Source: Natronogracilivirga saccharolytica
Lineage (GTDB): Bacteria > Bacteroidota > Rhodothermia > Balneolales > Natronogracilivirgulaceae
DNA length: 64,000 nt
Assembly (NCBI RefSeq): GCF_017921895.1
Contig: NZ_JAFIDN010000004.1
Span: 124,001 to 188,000, forward strand
Reading direction: 5' to 3'
Position 1 is the stretch's first letter. The number at the start of each line of letters is the position of its first letter. The position numbers were made by a program, and so were the translations under genes. Below the pieces are notes generated by a model. It saw only the letters and a program-made list of their open reading frames with translations, had not been told where the DNA came from and searched no databases. Of the stretch, positions 8,669 through 17,877 are shown piece after piece.

Positions 8669-9718
8669 TCACTCGATATCAATCCGGTAACCTTTCTCAG
8701 AAAGTGCTCTCTCGTGTTCCTTGAGCATATCACGAATACGTGTTGCCGATATGGAATGGGTGATCCCGTAATCAATATTTGACCTGCGCTCAAGAAACAA
8801 ATCATCGGTATATGGCAAATGAAGGCTATGCTCCTCAACCTTGTCTTCATCAGGAACAACATGCCATTCCCGAGTAGCTGAGGCGGAACGTGCAAGACCA
8901 ACCCATTCAAATGCAGGCAATCCGCCATTTATAGCCACTACAGCCCCTCCGCTAAACCCCCGGTTAAACAAGGCATCGGTAATGAATGAATGACCACGAT
9001 CCCGGCCGGAATTGCTCACTATGCCCGGAGTGACAACTTCGTATCCTCTGGGATAACCAAGTGTATAAACAAACGTGCCCAATGTAAGCTTATCCGGATC
9101 TCCCAGCTTGTACGGAAATACCGGGAAAAATTCGGACGCCGGAACATCCAGATCATCTTCATCAACTTCCGTTCCAATGACCGCCAGATCCGCCACCTCA
9201 TCACTTGCAAGCACATCGAAGGTCCCCATGAAAGGAGAGTCAAACATCCAGTTCACCTGACGCTGCTTGATTGTTACACTTTCAAGAAACAATGAAGCTT
9301 CATCATAGTACTCGAACATCTGGTCGGGGGAACTGACCGTATGATAAGCAGTAATCAATCCGATTTTGTTATTTCTGTTGTGAATTACAACCGCAGAACC
9401 TGATGATGATGAATGAGATTCCACGACTTTAACGGCATATTCATCAATGGATTCTGCTCGGTCAAGGATATCATGCGTTATCATATCGTCCTGATCAAAA
9501 ACATAGGTTTTATAATAGCTTGTGCTTGTAATCCGCTTCACCGAATCATGCATCTTTTCAAGGTATGCTGATACATTTCCGGGCGGGGGCATAGTCAGAT
9601 ATTCCCCGGCTCCTGGTTCCTGGCCCACATATTGGATCGTACGCGTGCACGTGATGGCTGTTACCAAAATGAGCAGAAATAATAACCCCGGCAATAATCG
9701 ATTGAATAGCATCGACAA
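8669..9718 (-). CDS. trypsin-like serine protease lipoprotein
   Basis: 349 residues. The N-terminus is a lipoprotein signal (GLLFLLILVTAITC, Cys24). A divergent trypsin-like fold follows, with candidate catalytic His126 (ITAYHTV), Asp177 (EVADLAVIG) and Ser256 (FNRGFSGGAV). There is no PDZ domain, unlike the HtrA protein at 2164. It is probably anchored in the periplasm or at the outer membrane and cleaves or binds envelope proteins. The target is unknown. It lies 20 bp downstream of the repeat lipoprotein on the same strand, so the two are likely co-expressed. Confidence 0.82.
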   Translation of the reverse strand: MSMLFNRLLPGLLFLLILVTAITCTRTIQYVGQEPGAGEYLTMPPPGNVSAYLEKMHDSVKRITSTSYYKTYVFDQDDMITHDILDRAESIDEYAVKVVESHSSSSGSAVVIHNRNNKIGLITAYHTVSSPDQMFEYYDEASLFLESVTIKQRQVNWMFDSPFMGTFDVLASDEVADLAVIGTEVDEDDLDVPASEFFPVFPYKLGDPDKLTLGTFVYTLGYPRGYEVVTPGIVSNSGRDRGHSFITDALFNRGFSGGAVVAINGGLPAFEWVGLARSASATREWHVVPDEDKVEEHSLHLPYTDDLFLERRSNIDYGITHSISATRIRDMLKEHERALSEKGYRIDIE

Positions 9719-9738
9719 AGACAGCTTTTATAATGATA

Positions 9739-11676
9739 TTAATGGTCCAATTGACCGACCAGTCCTTTTAGTAACGTTTTTCTTTCTTCATTCATTGCAA
9801 GTCCGGATGCTGACAGTCTTTTTGCCACATGCAGCAAAGTTCCCTCTTTACGTTCAGCATCTCTGATCCTGTTCAGCATTTGCAGGGCATCTGTTGCAGC
9901 TTTCTCTGATGCGGCAACTTCATCATTTCGTTTCAGTTCAACGGACAAGTCTGCAACCGCCCTGGTGCGCCACTCAAAATTGCGAATTTCATAAGCAAGC
10001 TGTCTTGCCCGGACAGTGCGGCCGGAATCCAGGTAAACTAAGCACAGTTTATATTCAAAATAGGCGCGCCTGTCAGTAATACCGGCAAGTGATTTTGCGA
10101 GATCGTGAAAGTCTCTTTCAACAGCATGCCGGAACAGTTCGTCAACACGGTCTTCAAATGATTCGTGATCCATGCGAAACCAGGTCGCGGCATCCAGTGC
10201 ACGGTCAGGCCTGCCGATATCCGCCCATAGCCGGAAAATTTCGTCTGTGACAGCGTTCATGCTCTCCGAGCCGGAAATGTCCCTGGCATGTCTCTCCGCA
10301 TTCTCAAGCGCGCCGGCCGCCCTGGAACGCTCGTTTCTCATGGTATAAATATCGGCGAGTGTGAGATGACCACGGGCACGGTCAATAGATGATTCCAGTG
10401 CATCTATCTCCGGTACTGAAATTTCGATAAGTGAATCGCTTCTTTCATAATCACCAAAATCCGACAATATGTAAGCAATTTGAAGCCGAGACTCTGTCTT
10501 TTCCGCCAATTGCCCGGGTATGTCATCAAGCAATGTCAAAGCATCAGATACCCTGCCGGTTTCTGCACGCTGAACTGCAATTTTCGAAAGGCTGGTATGG
10601 CGGAAATAATCCCGTCCGAAAGATGTGGCAATCTCCATTGCTTCTTCTTGCTTCCCCTGTCTGTAAAGTTGTACAGCCTTCTCTCTCAGTGCAAAGCCGG
10701 TATAATCCTCATCTATCTCATCAATAGCTGTAATGATTTCAGCAACAATCTCAAATTTTCCGTGCCTTGAAAGAATGGTCACCAGCTCATTCAATGTTTC
10801 AAGCCGCTCCAGTGCTCCTTCCTCATCGACTCCCGGCACACCGGTACTTATAAGATTTACGGCATGATCATGATTTCCGGACTCCAGCAGGTCAACGGCC
10901 AGTTTTGTCCTTACGTGCAACTGATCGTTAGGCTCAAGATAAGAGATTAAATCTGACAGTTGCCCCGGGGCATCTTCCTTCCGTTCTGCAACAAAACCCT
11001 TTGCAATCATGTGCTCAACAGCATCCCGGATTAAACGCAGATTCTGAATCTGATCGGCCATCTGTATGGCATTGTTCCAGTCTCCGGTTCCGGCATACAG
11101 TCCGGAAAGCTGATTGTAAACCGGATCACTGATTTCTGTATTCCAATGATTGTCAGCCAGGTCCGTTACTTCTGATACAATCTCATCGAACAGGTCGCGC
11201 CGGTCAAAACGATGCAGAAACCCGGCATATTCAATTAAATGCTCCGCTTTTTGGACTTCTTTGTGACGCCCCGACAAATATTTTGCAAGTGAATGAAAAT
11301 CATCAAGAGAAGAGGCCCTCGCCTTCATGCGTGGTACGGTTAACCTCAGTTTGCCTATACTCATATCGCCGATAAGTGTTCGCTGCTGGGTTGCGTCAAC
11401 AGCGACAGGGGTATCCGGGAAATCTTCAATTATTTTGTCAATATTTTGCAGGGCACGGTTATATTTTTCAAACGCAGCCACAGGGTCATTTTCTTCCAAC
11501 TTTGAGGCCTCTTCAGACAACCGGTATGCTTCAACAAACAAACGGTTGGCCTCCCGGTCCGGATCCGCATCGCCGCACTGGGTTAATATTACTATTGTAA
11601 TCACGGCGGTAACTAAAAGACCAGTTACCCGGGTGTTTGTGAACGCTTTTGGGGATTCCGGCGAAAAATACATCAT
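9739..11676 (-). CDS. large alpha-helical repeat (TPR-like) lipoprotein
   Basis: 645 residues from the ATG at 11676; the next codon is also ATG. This start gives a clean lipoprotein signal ending in TIVILTQC. A longer frame to 11841 only adds a non-signal extension. The mature protein is almost all alpha-helical with degenerate TPR-like repeats: an early NRLFVEAYRLSEEASKLE, later units such as AVQLYRQGKQEEAMEIA, and RAAGALENAERHA. It is acidic. Such proteins usually act as binding scaffolds. The co-directional protease downstream could be a partner (inference). Confidence 0.78.
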   Translation of the reverse strand: MMYFSPESPKAFTNTRVTGLLVTAVITIVILTQCGDADPDREANRLFVEAYRLSEEASKLEENDPVAAFEKYNRALQNIDKIIEDFPDTPVAVDATQQRTLIGDMSIGKLRLTVPRMKARASSLDDFHSLAKYLSGRHKEVQKAEHLIEYAGFLHRFDRRDLFDEIVSEVTDLADNHWNTEISDPVYNQLSGLYAGTGDWNNAIQMADQIQNLRLIRDAVEHMIAKGFVAERKEDAPGQLSDLISYLEPNDQLHVRTKLAVDLLESGNHDHAVNLISTGVPGVDEEGALERLETLNELVTILSRHGKFEIVAEIITAIDEIDEDYTGFALREKAVQLYRQGKQEEAMEIATSFGRDYFRHTSLSKIAVQRAETGRVSDALTLLDDIPGQLAEKTESRLQIAYILSDFGDYERSDSLIEISVPEIDALESSIDRARGHLTLADIYTMRNERSRAAGALENAERHARDISGSESMNAVTDEIFRLWADIGRPDRALDAATWFRMDHESFEDRVDELFRHAVERDFHDLAKSLAGITDRRAYFEYKLCLVYLDSGRTVRARQLAYEIRNFEWRTRAVADLSVELKRNDEVAASEKAATDALQMLNRIRDAERKEGTLLHVAKRLSASGLAMNEERKTLLKGLVGQLDH

Positions 11677-11900
11677 GGAATGGGGACTTCGGATTGATAC
11701 GTTTGTGCACAAGGAGGCAGACAGGTATCGGCCGCCAATGCATTGCATTCTTATGAAAATAACACCTTTACTGCGATTATGTTTGAAAATAATTCTGATT
11801 CCGGTCCCGTAAAAAGCCGGGAAACCATGATTGGCAGACAAATACTCGTGGTTTTGCTGCCTGTATTGCCTGATAACATATATTTTACATATATTGCGGC

Positions 11901-13895
11901 ATGAAGAAGTTTATTTTGCAAACAGACAACCGCTCACAAAGAAGCAGCAACTACCAGATTCCATACCGTGAGCAGCTTAACACGCAGCAGCTTGGTGCGG
12001 TCATGCATGATGACGGGCCCGCTCTGGTCATAGCCGGGGCCGGTACCGGAAAAACAAGAACTCTGGTCTATCGGGTTGCCCGCCTGGTTGAAGACGGAAC
12101 ACCACCGGAGTCCATTCTGCTTTTGACTTTTACCAGGCGGGCTGCAAGAGAAATGCTGAACCGCGCTACCGATGTTCTGGACAATCGCTGCAAAAAAGTA
12201 AGAGGGGGGACATTTCACCATTACTGCAACCTGCTGCTCCACCGATATGCTGAAGAACTGGGCTATCCCCGCAATTTCACTCTTCTGGACCAATCCGATG
12301 CCATGGACACCATCCACCATATCCGGTCCACATATTATCATCACCTGCGACTCAAGCGGTTTCCTCAAAAACAGACGCTCTCGGCCATCTTTTCGTCAAT
12401 GATTAATACCCGGCGATCATTGTATGAAGTTCTGGCTGATGGTTATCCACGGTTTCTGGAGCATCATGATGCTGTTGCTGAACTTTTTGACCGGTACAAC
12501 CGGTACAAACGCGACAACGGAGTCATGGACTTTGACGATCTGCTGACACAGACCAGAGTGCTCCTCAGCGGAAATGATGACATACGCCGCAAGGTAGCCT
12601 CACAAAACCGTTATGTCATGGTGGATGAATATCAGGACACAAACAACCTTCAGGCAGATCTTGTGGCGCTTTTCAGCTCGGTACATGAAAATCTGATGGT
12701 TGTGGGAGATGATGCTCAAAGTATTTATGCCTTCCGCGGTGCCAACTTTAAGAATATTCTGGCATTTCCAGATTTGTATGACAACTGCAAAATTCTGAAG
12801 CTGGAAGAAAACTACCGCTCGGCAGAGCCTATACTTAAGCTTGCCAACTCATTGATGGACAAAGCGAATGACAAGTTTGACAAGAATCTTTATACCCGCA
12901 GGTCCAGCGGTGATCTGCCGGGAATCGTCAAGGCATCAAACGAGAATGAGCAATCCCGTTTCGTTGCCCAAATGCTGCTGCAGCTCAGAGAACAGGAAAT
13001 ACCCCTGAATGACATGGCTGTGCTATTTCGGAACGGAAGAGATTCCTACGATCTGGAATGGGAGTTGAACAAATTGAACATCCCTTTCAGAAAATTCGGA
13101 GGACAAAAGTTTGCCGAAGCGGCTCATATCCGTGATGTGCTTGCTCATCTTCGGGTTGTAGTTAACCCCGAAGATCAGATTGCATGGAACAGAATACTCA
13201 TGCTCGTTGATGGCATCGGTCCGAAAACAGCATCCGAGCTCGTCAATTGGCTTCGGTTGAATAAAAACCGTGGTCTGAGAGAGGCTGACGTGGCAAGCAA
13301 GAGCTACAAAAAACAGATTGATCAGCTCTCGGAAGCACTTTCAGATATAAGTACCAAAAAAAACAAGCCGTCAGAAGCCCTTGAACGAATCATAGCCTAT
13401 TATACACCTGTTTGCGAAAACCGGTACGACGACCATCCTAAGCGCATTAAGGATCTTGAAGCTTTTGCCGGACTAAGCAGGAATTACACCGGTCTGGATC
13501 AGTTACTGCAGGATCTTACTTTAGAGCCTCTTGATGCTTCCGCAATGGAGACAGAAGCATCGGCCAAGGACGAGCCGCCATTGACGCTCACTACCATTCA
13601 CTCGGCCAAAGGCCTGGAGTGGGACACTGTATTCATCATACAATGCCTTGACGGGGTTCTGCCATCCGGTTATGCCGTTGAGAATGCTTCCGCACTGGAT
13701 GAAGAATTGCGCCTTCTTTACGTAGCATGCACACGCGCCAGGGAGCGCCTGTTTATTTCCTACCCGGTCACCAGAGAAAGCAGTTACGGAGAGTTTTTTT
13801 CCAATCCGTCACGTTTCCTCGAGGATATCCCGGAATATATACTCGAAACCTGGAAGCTGGTCGAAGAGCCTGATCAAAAGCGTCTTGGTGAATGA
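11901..13895 (+). CDS. UvrD/Rep-family ATP-dependent DNA helicase
   Basis: 664 residues with all superfamily 1A helicase motifs: Walker A AGAGTGKTRTL, Walker B MVDEYQDTN, motif III GDDAQSIYAFRGA, motif IV ENYRS, motif V TIHSAKGLEWDTVF, and motif VI LLYVACTRARERLFIS. It unwinds DNA in the 3' to 5' direction in repair or replication restart. It is shorter than typical UvrD or PcrA (about 720 residues) because the C-terminal tail is short. It is transcribed divergently from the repeat lipoprotein, and the 224-bp gap should carry both promoters. Confidence 0.92.
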   Translation: MKKFILQTDNRSQRSSNYQIPYREQLNTQQLGAVMHDDGPALVIAGAGTGKTRTLVYRVARLVEDGTPPESILLLTFTRRAAREMLNRATDVLDNRCKKVRGGTFHHYCNLLLHRYAEELGYPRNFTLLDQSDAMDTIHHIRSTYYHHLRLKRFPQKQTLSAIFSSMINTRRSLYEVLADGYPRFLEHHDAVAELFDRYNRYKRDNGVMDFDDLLTQTRVLLSGNDDIRRKVASQNRYVMVDEYQDTNNLQADLVALFSSVHENLMVVGDDAQSIYAFRGANFKNILAFPDLYDNCKILKLEENYRSAEPILKLANSLMDKANDKFDKNLYTRRSSGDLPGIVKASNENEQSRFVAQMLLQLREQEIPLNDMAVLFRNGRDSYDLEWELNKLNIPFRKFGGQKFAEAAHIRDVLAHLRVVVNPEDQIAWNRILMLVDGIGPKTASELVNWLRLNKNRGLREADVASKSYKKQIDQLSEALSDISTKKNKPSEALERIIAYYTPVCENRYDDHPKRIKDLEAFAGLSRNYTGLDQLLQDLTLEPLDASAMETEASAKDEPPLTLTTIHSAKGLEWDTVFIIQCLDGVLPSGYAVENASALDEELRLLYVACTRARERLFISYPVTRESSYGEFFSNPSRFLEDIPEYILETWKLVEEPDQKRLGE

Positions 13896-13899
13896 CCGG

Positions 13900-14136
13900 C
13901 TATTTTTCCATTTTCAAAATACGATACTGGCGGTACATATCCTTGGCCAGCCAGAAAAATGCGTAGGGAGGGAAGATGATAAACAACACAGTGATAAGCA
14001 GTTTGCGCTTTTCGGAGTACGGATATTCATGAATGCCCGATATTGCCGCCACCCACAGAATGAGCAAGGTAAAGAAAAACAGGGCTACCAGAATGGTGCC
14101 TACTGTACCAAACTGGTCGTGAACAAGTTGAAGCAT
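13900..14136 (-). CDS. small two-helix membrane protein
   Basis: 78 residues with two hydrophobic helices (TILVALFFFTLLILWVAAI and LLITVLFIIFPPYAFFWLA) and a short basic tail. The arrangement resembles the PLDc_N / phospholipase N-terminal type of membrane domain, but I cannot assign a function. It is convergent with the helicase gene, only 4 bp from its stop. Confidence 0.65.
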   Translation of the reverse strand: MLQLVHDQFGTVGTILVALFFFTLLILWVAAISGIHEYPYSEKRKLLITVLFIIFPPYAFFWLAKDMYRQYRILKMEK

Positions 14137-14233
14137 AGTGGTTTTTGCTTATGAAATGGGCTTGTGACGTTGACTGCTATACAAAAACCATTTAACCGGC
14201 ATGGTCATTATATATGAATGTCTTATACAAAAT

Positions 14234-14264
14234 TTTTAAACAGATAAAACGATGCGTATTTTGG
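14234..14264 (+). promoter_or_regulatory. candidate der promoter (TTTT-N19-TATTTTGG)
   Basis: TTTT and TATTTTGG are separated by 19 bases, near the Bacteroidota consensus, about 55 bp before the der start. A purine-rich AGGAG (Shine-Dalgarno-like) sits just before the der ATG. The call rests on spacing and partial matches only. Confidence 0.35.
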
Positions 14265-14319
14265 AAAGATATAAAAAAATGCTCAAAAATTATTTCTTTC
14301 ACACAGGAGTTTCATAGCC

Positions 14320-15627
14320 ATGCTGCCAGTTGTTGCTATTGTAGGTCGCCCGAACGTCGGCAAATCCACACTTTTTAACCGGCTTCTCGGTGAAAGACAG
14401 GCCATCGTTCATGACATTTCCGGGGTAACCCGGGACAGACACTATGGTGAAAGCTTCTGGAATGACCGTGACTTTACCGTAATTGACACGGGAGGATATT
14501 TGCCCGGTCAGTCGGACGCCATCGTAAGCGGCATACGGGCTCAGGCAGAAATTGCCATAAGAGAGGCGGATGTCATTGTTTTTGTAACTGATGTGCAGAA
14601 GGGTATAAGCAGGGAGGACGATACGGTTGCCGACTTGCTGCGCCGTCAGGATAAGCCTGTTATTCTGGCAGCCAATAAATCTGATAATTCCGAAAAAGCG
14701 CTTGATGCTCCCGAGTTTTACAAACTTGGGTTTAATGATCTGTTTCCTGTCTCGGCACTGTCAGGATCCGGAACGGGGGAGCTGCTGGACAGGCTGGTTG
14801 AATTATTTCCTGATAAAGAATCGGTGGAAAGTGAAGAGAAGTGGCCGAAAATTTCCATTATCGGCAGACCCAATGTCGGAAAAAGCAGTCTGATCAATGC
14901 ACTTCTGAAAGATGAACGCTGCATTGTAACAGATATCGCCGGAACCACCAGGGACTCCATCAACAGCAGGCTCGAATATGAGGGGAAAACCTATACATTA
15001 ATCGACACAGCAGGCCTCAGAAAGCGGTCACGGGTACACGACAATATTGAATTCTACAGTATGATCAGGACCGAAAAAAGTATCCGGGAATGTGATGTTG
15101 CCGTAATTCTGGTTGATGCTTCCCGGGGATTTGAAGTCCAGGATGTCCGTCTTCTGAGAATCGCCGAACAGTTTAACAAAGGCATGATTATAGCCCTCAA
15201 CAAGTGGGATCTGGTAAAAAAAGAAACCAATACCGCAAAAGAATTTATCGATGCCATCTATCAAAAAGTTCCCAACCTTAAATATGTCCCGGTTATAACC
15301 ATCTCAGCAACAAATAAACTGCGAATCCACCGCATCATAGATGAATGCAGGATCGTTCTGGATGAAAGGGAAAAGAAAATTCCGACATCCAGACTTAATC
15401 AGTTTTTGAAGGAAATTACCGCCGAGAGACCACTGCCTTTTAAAAGAGGGCGCCAGCTGAGTATCAAGTACATAACCCAGGTCAAGCATAAACCTCCCGT
15501 TTTTTCTTTTTTCATGAACATGCCGCGGGAACTTCCTGCCAATTACAGACGATATATAGAGAACAAGCTGCGGGAACAGTTTGGCTTCAAAGGTGTTCCC
15601 GTGACTATGGTTTTCAAGGAGAAATAG
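14320..15627 (+). CDS. der: ribosome-associated GTPase Der (EngA)
   Basis: 435 residues with the tandem GTPase domains unique to Der. The first has P-loop GRPNVGKSTLFN (residues 8-19) and DTGGY. The second has GRPNVGKSSLIN (about residue 184) and DTAGL, with base-specificity motifs NKSD and NKWD. A KH-like domain ends the protein. Der is essential for assembly of the 50S ribosomal subunit. CAGGAG lies 11-16 bases before the ATG, a clear ribosome-binding site in a window where these are often weak. Confidence 0.97.
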   Translation: MLPVVAIVGRPNVGKSTLFNRLLGERQAIVHDISGVTRDRHYGESFWNDRDFTVIDTGGYLPGQSDAIVSGIRAQAEIAIREADVIVFVTDVQKGISREDDTVADLLRRQDKPVILAANKSDNSEKALDAPEFYKLGFNDLFPVSALSGSGTGELLDRLVELFPDKESVESEEKWPKISIIGRPNVGKSSLINALLKDERCIVTDIAGTTRDSINSRLEYEGKTYTLIDTAGLRKRSRVHDNIEFYSMIRTEKSIRECDVAVILVDASRGFEVQDVRLLRIAEQFNKGMIIALNKWDLVKKETNTAKEFIDAIYQKVPNLKYVPVITISATNKLRIHRIIDECRIVLDEREKKIPTSRLNQFLKEITAERPLPFKRGRQLSIKYITQVKHKPPVFSFFMNMPRELPANYRRYIENKLREQFGFKGVPVTMVFKEK

Positions 15628-15699
15628 CATGGCTTTTTTCATGTTTTTTTTGAATGAAAGGCCACATGCGTTATTTTTATTTAAATGATCTTTTTTTCA

Positions 15700-15726
15700 A
15701 TCATGCCGGTTTTAAACCGGAATGAT
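15700..15726 (+). repeat. 27-bp palindrome upstream of nuoI
   Basis: The arms ATCATgCCGGTTT and AAACCGGaATGAT are mirror images around one central T, with a single G/A mismatch. The core CCGGTTT-T-AAACCGG is perfect. It ends 29 bp before the nuoI start. No T run follows it, so a terminator for der is unlikely. An operator or a leader hairpin is more likely. Confidence 0.55.
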
Positions 15727-15755
15727 ACTTATTCTCTGCACAATAAATATCAGTA

Positions 15756-16448
15756 ATGGCTATGCCCGAAAATCTGGAACAACCAAGAAAAAACGCTGTC
15801 CTCAGCAATTCTGCCAACGAACGAAAACTCGGATTTCTTGAAAAACTGTATATTCCCGAAATTCTGAAAGGGCTCGGGTACACGTTCAAGCAGATGTTTC
15901 AGAAAAAAGTCACCATGCAATACCCGGAAGAGCGGTTTGATCCGCCTGATATTTTTCGCGGAAGACCCGTTTTGGTAGAAGATAACGGCCAGGAGCGCTG
16001 TGTTGCATGCGGGCTTTGCGCACGGGCCTGCCCGCCGCTTGCCATCAGCATGCAGGCATCGGAGAACAGTGACGATCCAAAAGAACGCTATCCGACGTTT
16101 TTTGAGATTAATATGCTCAGATGCATTTATTGCGGGTACTGTGAAGAGGTTTGCCCCGAAGAGGCCATTGTCATGAGCAAAGATTATGACCTTGTGTTTG
16201 CCACCAGAGAGGAAGCTGTATATGACAAATCCAGGCTTTTAAAACCCAAAGAGGAGCTGAAGCAACGCCTGGATTATCTCAGAGAATACAAAAACCAGCA
16301 GTTTGGTCAGTTCTGGAACTTCGACGAAGAAAACAATATTCATTCGGTCCGCAATCGGGACAAGCGCTGGGAAACCAGTCTTTCACTGGTGGAAATGATT
16401 GAAGAACAGCGAAAGGAGGGAAAGCAGCCGGAGCTTGACCGTGAATAG
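15756..16448 (+). CDS. nuoI: NADH-quinone oxidoreductase subunit I (NuoI)
   Basis: 230 residues. Two ferredoxin-type four-cysteine motifs, [13 protein letters not shown] and [13 protein letters not shown], bind the two 4Fe-4S clusters (N6a and N6b) that pass electrons through the peripheral arm of complex I. The N-terminal membrane-associated helix region ([23 protein letters not shown] split as LKGLGYTF and [10 protein letters not shown]) is typical of NuoI. The C-terminal tail of about 60 residues is longer than in E. coli (180 residues). No other nuo gene is in the window, so this subunit is separated from the rest of the complex I operon. Confidence 0.92.
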   Translation: MAMPENLEQPRKNAVLSNSANERKLGFLEKLYIPEILKGLGYTFKQMFQKKVTMQYPEERFDPPDIFRGRPVLVEDNGQERCVACGLCARACPPLAISMQASENSDDPKERYPTFFEINMLRCIYCGYCEEVCPEEAIVMSKDYDLVFATREEAVYDKSRLLKPKEELKQRLDYLREYKNQQFGQFWNFDEENNIHSVRNRDKRWETSLSLVEMIEEQRKEGKQPELDRE

Positions 16449-16965
16449 GACACAAGCATATCAAAGAACCAGCGTTGAGAATCTTATTGATGATGCTCGT
16501 TACCTGGCAGAAGAACTTGAGGCCTTGAAGTCGGTTATCGGCTCCATTCCCTATAATGAACGTCCTGTTCAGCAGGATTCCATACTTGATATGATCTGTA
16601 GGATCGGTCTGATTCAGCGGAAATTCCTCAAAAGAGCCGCAGACCAGCTTAACAGTTCAGCCAAATTTGAAAGCCTGCCGGAACTACCCGGGAATCCGGC
16701 CTTGGTTATTTCTGAAAAGGATATTGAATCACTGCAACAAAGCAATGCGACAGAAATAATTGATGATATTATTCGTGAAAGAAAGGAGCTTCTTTTGTTT
16801 TTTGATAGGTATTTGAACAAAGGGGAAGAAACCCGGCGTGAAAAATCAGATGCCATCGGTCGGGACTATCTGCACAAGCTAATGTATGATTTAGTATCTT
16901 TTGAACGTAAACAGCTCAAAGAAGCAGCTGAGAGGGTATTATCCATAGAAACCGATCGTAATTAA
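16441..16965 (+). CDS. hypothetical helical protein, translationally coupled to nuoI
   Basis: 174 residues if it starts at the GTG at 16441, which overlaps the nuoI stop by 8 bp; an ATG at 16399 would overlap by 50 bp. The protein is predicted to be almost all alpha-helical with four long amphipathic helices, similar in outline to DinB-like four-helix bundles, but the metal-binding histidines of that family are not evident. The overlap suggests co-translation with nuoI. I do not recognise a function. Confidence 0.6.
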   Translation: MNRTQAYQRTSVENLIDDARYLAEELEALKSVIGSIPYNERPVQQDSILDMICRIGLIQRKFLKRAADQLNSSAKFESLPELPGNPALVISEKDIESLQQSNATEIIDDIIRERKELLLFFDRYLNKGEETRREKSDAIGRDYLHKLMYDLVSFERKQLKEAAERVLSIETDRN

Positions 16966-16999
16966 TCAACGCATCGGTTAATTATAATTTTTTTTCGAT

Positions 17000-17647
17000 A
17001 TGACAGGTTTTTCAGAAATCATTTTGTTCATTGTAGCTTTTTATGCTACGATCAACTTTATTCGCCTTTATTCATTAACGAAACGGATTTTTCATTTCTG
17101 CCTGGGAATATCTGCTGTATTTCTGTCTCTTATCGGTATTTCGTGGCCATTGGAAGGCTTTTTTTCCGTCCTGAGTGCCAGTTTTATCACGGATTGGTCA
17201 ACCATTTTCAGTGTTTCCTTTTTATTATCAGCATGTGCGGCTTTAATCAGGGATTTGAAACCGGTTTTCTCCCGGTTTCCGCGGCTTTTTACATTTCTGC
17301 CGCTTTTGCTTATAGCTGTTTATCCGTTTATCATTGATACCGGCATGTTCAAGGACTGGCTTGTTGCTCTATATCAGTTTGGTGCCATAATAATCTGCTT
17401 ACTCGTGTTCAGCTACAAAACATATGAAAACAGTGATTATGGTTATCTGCTGGTTGGAATCTTTATTTTTTTCATAACATTTATTCTCTATTGGCTGCCC
17501 GAGTCTGTTTTCACCTTGCCAAGGTATGCCTGGATACTTTTCGTGTCATCAGGGGTCCTGATTGTTACCGTCGGGTACAACCAGGTACATCAGCTTGAAA
17601 AAAGTATTACCGATATTTACGAAAAAAAAGAGAACTGGTTTGTTTGA
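17000..17647 (+). CDS. multi-pass membrane protein, unknown function
   Basis: 215 residues with about seven hydrophobic helices and short loops, starting with EIILFIVAFYATINFIRLY and ending in a charged tail (ITDIYEKKENWFV). No catalytic motif is visible. It follows the helical protein by 34 bp on the same strand and may be the last gene of the nuoI transcript. The 230-bp gap after it (17648-17877), before the convergent peptidase, shows no gene and no strong terminator. Confidence 0.6.
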   Translation: MTGFSEIILFIVAFYATINFIRLYSLTKRIFHFCLGISAVFLSLIGISWPLEGFFSVLSASFITDWSTIFSVSFLLSACAALIRDLKPVFSRFPRLFTFLPLLLIAVYPFIIDTGMFKDWLVALYQFGAIIICLLVFSYKTYENSDYGYLLVGIFIFFITFILYWLPESVFTLPRYAWILFVSSGVLIVTVGYNQVHQLEKSITDIYEKKENWFV

Positions 17648-17877
17648 TAACCGGACATTACATTTGTTTTTCCGGATTGCAAAATCAGATGGGAGAGAGG
17701 AAAACTGAAAAACAGCAGTCTTGATTGACCATGCAGAGTAAGCGATCAATTTATAAAGAGTCATGAAGAATAGTTTTTGTTATATCACGACTTTACATAA
17801 TATTAATTATGCGACAATCCTGCACGTTCCCAATCAGTACCATAAAATCCTTGTCTCATTCACCGGTGAGCTACCGG

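Noticed and set aside
15628-15755. Palindrome at 15700-15726 as terminator of der
   Set aside because: No T run follows the hairpin on the plus strand; T-rich sequence lies before it, so it does not fit a Rho-independent terminator in either direction.
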